Program-made: the position numbers and the translations under genes
Part shown: piece after piece, positions 1 to 5,138 of the stretch
How positions within the stretch are numbered: position 1 is the stretch's first letter
Layout of the letters: the number at the start of each line of letters is the position of its first letter
Assembly (NCBI GenBank): GCA_937907495.1
Contig: CALESS010000326.1
Span: 1 to 5,138 of the forward strand
Length of the DNA: 5,138 bases
From: an uncultured Anaerolineaceae bacterium
GTDB lineage: Bacteria; Chloroflexota; Anaerolineae; Anaerolineales; Anaerolineaceae
Direction: 5' to 3'
The notes under the pieces: model-generated
What the model was told of the DNA's origin: nothing
Databases searched by the model: none
The model's input: only the letters and a program-made list of their open reading frames with translations

Positions 1-876
1 AGCTGCCAGCGCTGCCATAGCCTGCAGGGGCGCCGGTTTAATGAATTCCGGGATCGTGCGTCCCATTTTGGCTGCCAGGTAGCCCAGCTTTCCATAACCA
101 ATCAGCGGGAAAGATTCCATCGCGCAAGTTTCTCCAGCCATCTCAGCCTCGGGAGAGTAGCCCAGCGAATCCAGCCTAATTTCCCTGGGGAATAGTGAAG
201 GACGGGCGGTATATAAGGCTGCATATAAACTTTGCTGATGGATTAACTTCTCCAGGGTTTCCCTCACTTCCGGTAAGATCATGCTGCGATCATACGCCAG
301 CAAGTTGGATTCTCTTTCATATGGGGGAGCCTCTCCGTACAATTTTCTGTAAGTCTCTCCCCCCAGGGCAAATTCCTGAAATTTGCGGATAATCTGATTT
401 TGAATGTTGCGAGAATCCCCTAACAGGCTCCATAATAATTTTGGATGTCCTAAACGAACAAAAAGATTCTCTCCCTGCCCGTTGATTTTCGCCTCCAGGA
501 TCGCCTGGGCAGCGGTAACCCCCGTACGGATGTAGCTACCAAATTTGAGAATTTCCTCCCGATATTCAACCTGGCGGATCGCCGGTGGATTGGCTTTCAC
601 CCAGGCCAATGCTCCATCCAACTCTTCAATAATTTCCGGCAGCGGTGTAAATTGGGATATTTGGTCCAATACGATCAGTAAAGCCAGCGGAACCATGTCC
701 CATTCGCTGGTCACCCGTTGAGATTCAAACAGCGAATAAATCTCTCCATCCGGCGCCAAACTTCCCACCCCTGCCTGTTCCAGGAAATATCGGCACGTTT
801 CTTCCATGGCGAGGCGGTAGCCCATAGGCGCAATCAATACACCGTCAATATCAAACAGGATGATGTTCGGCTTCAA
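1..876 (-). CDS. HAD-superfamily hydrolase (phosphatase-like), C-terminus cut by the window edge
   Basis: The reverse strand is open for 292 codons from TTG at 876 to the left edge with no stop, so the C-terminus lies outside the window. The product begins LKPNIILFDIDGVL. This is HAD motif I (DxDGV), with nucleophile Asp9 and acid/base Asp11, which favours phosphatase-type chemistry on a small phosphorylated metabolite. A hydrophobic strand ending in YTARP gives motif II (Thr223). The Lys of IKPAP (Lys280) fits motif III. The acidic motif IV should lie just outside. About 210 residues, largely helical in character, separate motifs I and II, which is long for a C1 cap. GTGAGG ends 7 bases before the TTG, there is no ATG near the N-terminus, and motif I begins at residue 9, so TTG is the probable start. 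The gene follows the oxoamine synthase gene after a large inverted repeat. The substrate cannot be told from sequence. The superfamily is confident and the exact function is unknown. Confidence 0.85.
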   Translation of the reverse strand, partial: MKPNIILFDIDGVLIAPMGYRLAMEETCRYFLEQAGVGSLAPDGEIYSLFESQRVTSEWDMVPLALLIVLDQISQFTPLPEIIEELDGALAWVKANPPAIRQVEYREEILKFGSYIRTGVTAAQAILEAKINGQGENLFVRLGHPKLLWSLLGDSRNIQNQIIRKFQEFALGGETYRKLYGEAPPYERESNLLAYDRSMILPEVRETLEKLIHQQSLYAALYTARPSLFPREIRLDSLGYSPEAEMAGETCAMESFPLIGYGKLGYLAAKMGRTIPEFIKPAPLQAMAALAA

Positions 877-883
877 AATAATT

Positions 884-887
884 CCTC
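884..887 (-). promoter_or_regulatory. Shine-Dalgarno supporting a TTG start of the HAD gene
   Basis: The reverse strand reads GTGAGGAATTATTTTG. GAGG stands 7 bases before TTG 876-874, a normal spacing, and motif I (DIDGV) begins 8 codons later. This decides the non-ATG start. The next in-frame ATG is at codon 18, downstream of motif I, so it would delete the nucleophile. Confidence 0.6.
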
Positions 888-917
888 ACTGGGTTCCGGG
901 CGGAATACGCCAAGCAT

Positions 918-987
918 AATCACCATAAAACAGGAAGACACACGAATAAGAAATGACTTTATTCGTGTGTCCTCATCATGGTTGATT
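918..987. repeat. Nested imperfect inverted repeat filling the gap between the oxoamine synthase and HAD genes
   Basis: Two sets of complementary arms share one centre. The inner arms are a perfect 13-base pair, GACACACGAATAA at 937-949 and its complement at 959-971, with a 9-base loop. The outer arms are AATCACCAT at 918-926 and ATGGTTGATT at 978-987, giving 9 pairs with one bulged base. An asymmetric internal loop separates the sets (10 bases on one side, 6 on the other). The outer arm abuts the TAA stop at 988-990. The structure covers most of the intergenic gap. It may be a terminator with an extended stem, an mRNA 3'-end stabiliser, or a small palindromic repeat element. Confidence 0.7.
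930..971 (-). terminator. Probable factor-independent terminator after the oxoamine synthase gene
   Basis: In the minus-strand transcript a perfect 13-bp stem with a 9-base loop begins 16 bases after the TAA stop. It is followed by TTCCTGTTTTAT, which is U-rich but interrupted. The stem is strong enough, but the tail is not a clean U run, so termination may be partial. On the plus strand the bases after the stem (CTCATCATGG) are not U-rich, so the minus direction is preferred. Confidence 0.5.
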
Positions 988-2166
988 TTAGATGACGCCG
1001 ATTTCTTTGCCCACTGCTTCAAAAGTTCCCAGCACCTGATCCATTTGTTCATCGGTGTGCGTTGCCATATAACTGGTACGCAAAAGCTGCATACCTGGCG
1101 GGGTGGCAGGCGAGATCACCGGGTTGACAAACACCCCGCTCTCAAACAGCCTGCGCCAGAAAAAGAAGGTCCGCTGGTCATCCCCAATGATGATCGGAAT
1201 GATCGGGGTTACAGAAGGGCCGGTATTGAAGCCCAGTGCCTTGTAGCCCGCCCTCATTTTCTCAGCCACCTGGTTCACCCGCTCCACCCGTTCCGGTTCC
1301 TCACGGATTACTTGCAGGGCAGCCAGGGCTGCGGCAGCATTTGCCGGCGGAATGCTGGCGCTGAAAATCATGGCCCGGCCAAAGTGCTTGATGTATTCAA
1401 CAACATCCTTCTCTCCAGCAATAAACCCGCCCAGCGAAGCAAACGATTTTGAAAAAGTTGACATGATTAAATCAACTTCGTCCGTTACACCAAAATGAGC
1501 TGCCGTCCCTCGCCCCCCACCCATGACACCCATTCCGTGCGCGTCATCCACCATAATCCGGGCGCTATATTTCCTGGCTACCGGGATCATTTCCGGCAAC
1601 GGGGCCAGGTCTCCGCCCATGCTGAACAGACCATCCACAATGATGATTTTTCCAACGCCATCCGGCAGGCTTTGAAGAACTCGATCCAGATGTTCCATAT
1701 CGTTATGGCGGAAACGCTCGATCTTCCCATATCCTAAACGCGCCCCATCCAAGATGCTGGCGTGAGCTTCTTTGTCCAAAATTACATAATCGTTCCGTCC
1801 CACCAGCGCAGAAACCGTACCGAGGTTGGTTTGCATCCCGGTGGAGAATACCAGCGCTGCCGGTTTTTGCACCCAATCTGCCAGTTCACGTTCCAGCTGT
1901 TCGTGTAATTCCAGTGTGCCATTCAGAAACCGTGACCCTGTGCAACTCGTACCGAACCGTCCAACGGCATCAATGGCAGCCTGGCGAACCTTGGGATGCG
2001 TGGTCAAGCCCAGGTAATTATTTGACCCGCACATGATCAGCCGGTGACCTTTGTAGGTCACCTCTGTACCCTCATTTTCGGAGAGGGGGATAAAATAAGG
2101 ATACCAGCCTCCTTCAATGGCAACTTTGGCATCCGTCCAACTGAAGCACTTATCGAAAATATCCAT
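988..2166 (-). CDS. PLP-dependent alpha-oxoamine synthase, serine palmitoyltransferase-like (glycine C-acetyltransferase/KBL family)
   Basis: This is a complete 392-residue fold-type I PLP enzyme. The family condenses an amino acid (serine, glycine or alanine) with an acyl-CoA and releases CO2; it is cytosolic or membrane-associated. Visible motifs, numbered from ATG 2166, are YPYF near residue 22, GSNNYLGL near 47, GSRFLNGTLELHEQLE near 77-92, the cofactor-stacking His135 in DKEAHASILDG, Asp207 and His210 of VDDAHGMG, and the Schiff-base Lys240 in TFSKSFASLGG. The C-terminal NPVISPATPP and MATHT segments match my memory of Bacteroides-type serine palmitoyltransferase better than Kbl or BioF. 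Length and the YPYF offset also match that family. The frame is open back to TTG 2235, but a TATAAT box at 2243-2248 would put transcription start about there, and AAAGG precedes ATG 2166 by 6 bases. No sphingolipid, biotin or threonine dehydrogenase gene is adjacent, so the substrate stays open. The family is confident; the SPT assignment is moderate. Confidence 0.9.
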   Translation of the reverse strand: MDIFDKCFSWTDAKVAIEGGWYPYFIPLSENEGTEVTYKGHRLIMCGSNNYLGLTTHPKVRQAAIDAVGRFGTSCTGSRFLNGTLELHEQLERELADWVQKPAALVFSTGMQTNLGTVSALVGRNDYVILDKEAHASILDGARLGYGKIERFRHNDMEHLDRVLQSLPDGVGKIIIVDGLFSMGGDLAPLPEMIPVARKYSARIMVDDAHGMGVMGGGRGTAAHFGVTDEVDLIMSTFSKSFASLGGFIAGEKDVVEYIKHFGRAMIFSASIPPANAAAALAALQVIREEPERVERVNQVAEKMRAGYKALGFNTGPSVTPIIPIIIGDDQRTFFFWRRLFESGVFVNPVISPATPPGMQLLRTSYMATHTDEQMDQVLGTFEAVGKEIGVI

Positions 2167-2172
2167 CATCAA

Positions 2173-2177
2173 CCTTT
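2173..2177 (-). promoter_or_regulatory. Ribosome binding site choosing ATG 2166 for the oxoamine synthase
   Basis: The reverse strand reads GAAAGGTTGATGATG. AAAGG lies 6 bases before ATG 2166 and 3 bases before ATG 2169, so the second ATG has the better spacing. The more upstream TTG at 2235 has no purine-rich element before it and would add 23 residues absent from the family. Confidence 0.5.
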
Positions 2178-2242
2178 CAATCAAAAAATGATCACCCCTA
2201 TTAAAAATTTTCGGGGTTTTGGGAAAGATAAACAATGGGTAG

Positions 2243-2248
2243 ATTATA
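2243..2248 (-). promoter_or_regulatory. -10 element of a probable promoter for the oxoamine synthase gene
   Basis: The reverse strand carries a perfect TATAAT in the gap after rpiB. Transcription would start near 2236 and leave a leader of about 70 bases before ATG 2166. No good -35 hexamer stands 16-18 bases upstream; that region is A-rich. The box alone is suggestive. Its place in a short intergenic gap, correctly oriented, raises the odds. The leader contains a weak ACCCC/GGGGT hairpin of unknown relevance. Confidence 0.45.
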
Positions 2249-2296
2249 GGTTATTTTTTGGAATTGTTGTTTAAGAGTTTCCCCTGCGTGCCGTTC

Positions 2297-2743
2297 TCAG
2301 GCGCGCTCCTCCAATAATTTCACTTTTTGGAAGCGGCGTTGAAAACGCTCCTCACCTAAAAATTGCGCCATCAAGAAAGCTTGTACCACTTCACGGGCAA
2401 GCTCCGGCCCAATCACCCGCGCCCCGATGCATAACACATTCATGTTGTCATGCTCCACCCCCTGGTGGGCTGTATAAGTATCATGGCATAAACCGGCGTA
2501 AATCCCTTGCATCTTGTTGGCGGCAATGCAGGCTCCCACCCCCGAGCCACAAATGATGATTCCCCGTTCCGCTTCACCCCTTTGAATAGCCAGTCCAGCT
2601 TTCTCGGCAAAATCCGGATAGTCCACGCTTTCCAGGCTGTCCGTCCCCACATCCAGCACATCATGCCCGGCCCCCAGCACGACTTGTTTAATCAAGGGTT
2701 TTAATGGAAACCCACCATGGTCACTGGCAATTACAATCCTCAT
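2297..2743 (-). CDS. rpiB: Ribose-5-phosphate isomerase B (RpiB/LacAB family)
   Basis: This is a complete 148-residue protein, normal length for the family. It interconverts ribose 5-phosphate and ribulose 5-phosphate in the cytosolic pentose phosphate pathway; some relatives act on allose or galactose 6-phosphates. The N-terminus MRIVIASDHGG carries the substrate-binding Asp8 and His9. SVDYPDFA follows at 39-46. IIICGSGVGACIAANK at 62-77 holds the catalytic base Cys65 and the phosphate-binding loop. EHDNMNVLCIGAR at 97-109 has His98, equivalent to the ring-opening His of E. coli RpiB (from memory). All key residues are present and no defect is seen. A Cys catalytic base is typical of RpiB proper and argues against a LacA/LacB subunit. 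The start ATG has AGGAGG just upstream. The gene stands between copA and the oxoamine synthase gene, with more than 60 bases on each side and no functional link to either. Confidence 0.95.
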   Translation of the reverse strand: MRIVIASDHGGFPLKPLIKQVVLGAGHDVLDVGTDSLESVDYPDFAEKAGLAIQRGEAERGIIICGSGVGACIAANKMQGIYAGLCHDTYTAHQGVEHDNMNVLCIGARVIGPELAREVVQAFLMAQFLGEERFQRRFQKVKLLEERA

Positions 2744-2747
2744 CTCT

Positions 2748-2753
2748 CCTCCT
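2748..2753 (-). promoter_or_regulatory. Strong Shine-Dalgarno of rpiB
   Basis: The reverse strand reads AAAAGGAGGAGAGATG. A full AGGAGG ends 4 bases before the ATG, a little tight but strong, and it fixes the rpiB start at 2743. A small hairpin (TAACC/GGTTA, 6-base loop, 2756-2771) ends immediately upstream and leaves the site exposed. Confidence 0.75.
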
Positions 2754-2805
2754 TTTAACCACCCGGGGTTACCTTTGAAATATGATTGGTTGACCTCTCA
2801 AATAA

Positions 2806-2814
2806 ATTTTACCA
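2806..2814 (-). promoter_or_regulatory. Possible extended -10 promoter for rpiB
   Basis: The reverse strand reads TGGTAAAAT, which fits the TGnTAnAAT extended -10 pattern and lies 63 bases upstream of the rpiB ATG. The expected leader is about 55 bases. No recognisable -35 hexamer is present at 16-18 bases, which extended -10 promoters can tolerate. The 132-base gap after copA and the lack of a clear terminator leave read-through from copA possible as well. Confidence 0.35.
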
Positions 2815-2875
2815 TCAGGCGGCAAAGAACTCGCCCAGCCTGACCGGTTGATACTCATTCTTCGGCATTGGATTC

Positions 2876-5138
2876 TCACAGGGATGCTTTCCGTAGACGT
2901 AAACTATTCGTCACCACAAAAATACTGCTAAATGCCATTGCCCCGGCTGCCAGCATCGGGTTCAACCATCCCATCGCCGCCACCGGAATCAGGATAATAT
3001 TGTAAATGAACGCCCAGAATAAATTCACCCGGATTGTCCGCAAGGTCAACTGCGACAATCGAATGGCCCGCGGCACACCGCGGATATCTCCACTCATGAG
3101 GGTGATGGAAGATGAGGCAATCGCCACATCGGTTCCCGTGCCAATGGCAATACCCACATCTGCGCTGGCTAAGGCTGGCGCGTCGTTGATTCCATCACCT
3201 ACCATCGCCACCAATCTTCCGCCATCCTGTAAGCGGCGGATTTCGTTGGATTTGCCATCCGGCAGCACCTCCGCCAGGATTACGTCCACGCCCACCTGTT
3301 TGCCAATCAACTCCGCGGTCATGCGATTATCTCCCGTGATCATCGCAACTTGTAAACCCATCCGGTGGAGCTGTTGAATCGCTTCCGCTGACCCTTCGCG
3401 AACGGTATCTGCCACCCCCAGGATGCCCGCCGCTACGCCATCCACAGCCACCAGGATGGTGGTGTTCGCTTTTTCCTCAAGGGATGAGATGCGATCCTCA
3501 AAAGCGCTTACATCCACCTCATGGGTTTTCATGAGCAGCCGATTGCCAACCAGCACCCGTTGATTTCCTACCCGGGCCTGCACCCCCATTCCTGCCTCCA
3601 CCTGGAACTCCATTGGGTTCTCCAACACCAGTCCCTGGTTTCCCGCCTCAGCCTGGATAGCCTCTCCCAGGGGATGCCGATTTCCCTTTTCAACGCTAGC
3701 GGCAAGTCGTAGGAGGTCTTCCCGCCCGAAACCGTTGAGAGGAACGATGTCTGTCACCTGCGGTTCTCCACGCGTTATGGTTCCGGTTTTATCCATGGCG
3801 ATGATCTTCACCCGGCCCGCCTGTTCCAGGGCTTCACTGTTGCGGAAAAGTACCCCCAACTCCGCCCCACGTCCTGTTCCAACCATGATGGCGGTTGGGG
3901 TGGCCAAACCCATGGCACACGGACAGGCGATTACCAGTACCGCCACCGTATGGATTAATGCCCGGGTGAAATTACCAACTTCGCTTCCCGCTGCTGGAGG
4001 CGGGGCCAGGAAGAACCAGCCTAAAAAGGTGAGAGCGGCAATCCCAAGAACCGCTGGGACAAATATTGAACTCACCTGGTCTGCGATTTTTTGTATCGGC
4101 GCTTTGGAACCTTGCGCCTCCTCCACCAATTGGATGATTTGCGCCAGCACCGTTTCTTTACCCACTTTGGTGGTTTGCACTCGAACCATGCCAAATTTAT
4201 TGAGCGTTGCGCCGATGACCTCATCACCCGCCGATTTTTCCACCGGCAGGCTCTCCCCGGTGATCATGGATTCATCCACACTGGTTTGACCCTCAATTAT
4301 TACCCCATCCACCGGGATTTTTTCACCTGCCCGCACGATGACGATATCCCCGCGCTGCACATCATCCACTGAAATTTCCTGCTCAACTCCCTCCCGAATG
4401 ACACGGGCAGTTTTTGATTGCAAACTCATTAATTTTTTAATGGCTTCGCTGGTCCGGCCTTTGGCTTTGGCTTCCAGGAATTTACCAACCTTTATCAAGG
4501 TGATAATCACCGCGGCCGTCTCCAGGTATAAATGCCCATCCAGCCAGCCGAAAACGATCGGTAAACTGTAAAAGTAAGCAGCCGAAGAACCCATCGCAAT
4601 CAATACATCCATATTGGCTGACCGATTCCGCAAGGCCTTCCAGGCGCCGATGTAATACTGGCGGCCTACAAAAAACTGCACCGGAGTTGCCAGTAGCAAC
4701 ATAATCCAATTCATATACCAGGCATGACCAATGGACGCAGGTATGATACCCAAATCTCTTCCCATCGAGAGCAAGAACAATGGAATGGTGAAGATCAGGC
4801 CGATAATCAGCAAGCGCTTTTGTTCTTGAATTTCAACTTCCCGGGCCTGAGCTTCAGCATCCTGTGGCTGGCCCGCCAGGTCCACAATCTCAAAGCCGGC
4901 ATTTGCTGCCGCCTGACTCAACTCCCGAGGGTTAATGATGGTCGGGATATAAGTTACTTGCAGCCGCTCACTGGCAAAGTTTGCCTGTGCCCCGGTTACC
5001 CCTTTCACTTTCAGAAGGGTGTTTTCCAGGCGGCGGGCATCATTATCATCACTCAGCCGCCGGACCAGGAAGGTTACCTCCCCCCTCGCCACATCATACC
5101 CTGCGCGCTGAACTCGCTCCACCAGGGAATCCAATGAT
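2876..5138 (-). CDS. copA: Copper(I)-translocating P1B-type ATPase CopA, N-terminus cut by the window edge
   Basis: An inner-membrane pump that uses ATP to expel cytosolic Cu(I). The frame runs open into the right edge. A TTG at 5134 gives 752 residues (numbering used here), but [16 protein letters not shown] is the tail of a first heavy-metal-associated domain, so the real start lies outside. A second such domain (about 19-84) has [11 protein letters not shown] in place of GMTCxxC. Then come probable membrane helices near 107-124, 142-157, 176-196, 204-220, 356-377, 393-413, 703-720 and 726-745. Other motifs are actuator TGES 292-295, metal-site CPC 404-406, phosphorylated Asp448 in DKTGT, nucleotide-binding HP 487-488, TGD 600-602 and GDGIND 646-651. 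YN 711-712 and MAFSS 733-737 in the last two helices are the Cu(I) class (P1B-1) signature. All catalytic motifs are intact. The TGA stop is 132 bases before rpiB. No copper chaperone or CsoR/CueR-type regulator gene is in view. Silver may also be carried. Confidence 0.95.
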   Translation of the reverse strand, partial: SLDSLVERVQRAGYDVARGEVTFLVRRLSDDNDARRLENTLLKVKGVTGAQANFASERLQVTYIPTIINPRELSQAAANAGFEIVDLAGQPQDAEAQAREVEIQEQKRLLIIGLIFTIPLFLLSMGRDLGIIPASIGHAWYMNWIMLLLATPVQFFVGRQYYIGAWKALRNRSANMDVLIAMGSSAAYFYSLPIVFGWLDGHLYLETAAVIITLIKVGKFLEAKAKGRTSEAIKKLMSLQSKTARVIREGVEQEISVDDVQRGDIVIVRAGEKIPVDGVIIEGQTSVDESMITGESLPVEKSAGDEVIGATLNKFGMVRVQTTKVGKETVLAQIIQLVEEAQGSKAPIQKIADQVSSIFVPAVLGIAALTFLGWFFLAPPPAAGSEVGNFTRALIHTVAVLVIACPCAMGLATPTAIMVGTGRGAELGVLFRNSEALEQAGRVKIIAMDKTGTITRGEPQVTDIVPLNGFGREDLLRLAASVEKGNRHPLGEAIQAEAGNQGLVLENPMEFQVEAGMGVQARVGNQRVLVGNRLLMKTHEVDVSAFEDRISSLEEKANTTILVAVDGVAAGILGVADTVREGSAEAIQQLHRMGLQVAMITGDNRMTAELIGKQVGVDVILAEVLPDGKSNEIRRLQDGGRLVAMVGDGINDAPALASADVGIAIGTGTDVAIASSSITLMSGDIRGVPRAIRLSQLTLRTIRVNLFWAFIYNIILIPVAAMGWLNPMLAAGAMAFSSIFVVTNSLRLRKASL

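Noticed and set aside
718..1452. Long open frame of 244 codons on the plus strand opposite the oxoamine synthase and HAD genes
   Set aside because: It is antisense to two well-supported genes, its translation has no recognisable domain, and its composition (many His, Arg, Ser, Pro) is typical of a shadow frame.
2286..2306. GC-rich inverted repeat around the rpiB stop codon (GCGTGCC/GGCGCGC, 7-base loop holding the stop)
   Set aside because: In the minus-strand RNA one pair becomes a C-A mismatch, and the following bases (AGGGGAAACTC) form no U tract, so I do not call a terminator.
2440..2664. Minus-strand frame of 74 codons nested in rpiB
   Set aside because: It overlaps rpiB in another frame across catalytic residues and has no family resemblance or independent ribosome binding site.
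2756..2771. Small hairpin TAACC/GGTTA in the rpiB leader as a possible riboswitch or attenuator
   Set aside because: The stem has only 5 pairs, the leader is about 55 bases, and I see no aptamer-like conserved core.
2790..2816. Plus-strand TTGACC followed by AT-rich sequence, resembling a rightward promoter
   Set aside because: The only -10 candidate is at a poor spacing of about 14 bases, and it would drive transcription only into the antisense strand of copA with no gene to express.
3735..4289. Plus-strand open frame of 184 codons inside copA, and several shorter ones nearby
   Set aside because: They lie wholly antisense to conserved ATPase motifs. The low-complexity Ala/Ser/Thr/Pro-rich translation looks like a codon shadow.

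Overview
The window is ordinary chromosomal bacterial DNA of mid-range GC. Four protein genes lie on the minus strand, read from the right end of the window to the left. I see no mobile element, CRISPR array, tRNA or rRNA. The protein style (a HAD hydrolase with a very long cap, an alpha-oxoamine synthase of the GSRFLNGT type, a CopA whose GMTCxxC loop is degraded) and the use of TTG starts fit a Chloroflexota/Anaerolineae-like bacterium. This taxonomic guess rests on remembered family resemblance and is weak.

Layout in transcription order. (1) From beyond the right edge to 2876 runs a copper(I)-exporting P1B-type ATPase (copA). Its first metal-binding domain is cut by the window edge, and its second has lost the CxxC metal ligands. 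(2) After a 132-base gap comes a complete ribose-5-phosphate isomerase B (rpiB, 2743-2297), with a strong Shine-Dalgarno sequence and a possible extended -10 promoter. (3) After another gap of about 130 bases, holding a perfect TATAAT box, comes a PLP-dependent alpha-oxoamine synthase (2166-988) that resembles bacterial serine palmitoyltransferase more than classical KBL or BioF. (4) A 111-base gap dominated by a 70-base imperfect inverted repeat (918-987) separates it from a HAD-superfamily hydrolase. That gene starts at TTG 876 and runs off the left edge without its C-terminal motif.

The genes share an orientation, but each is separated from the next by more than 100 bases with its own candidate promoter or hairpin. 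They look like neighbours with independent or loosely linked transcription, not a dedicated pathway. Their functions (copper export, pentose phosphate isomerisation, acyl-CoA/amino-acid condensation, phosphatase-like hydrolysis) do not form an obvious joint system. I found no convincing evidence of a previously undescribed system. The points most worth checking are the CxxC-less domain of CopA, the SPT-like enzyme and what it makes, the nested inverted repeat, and the oversized cap of the HAD protein.
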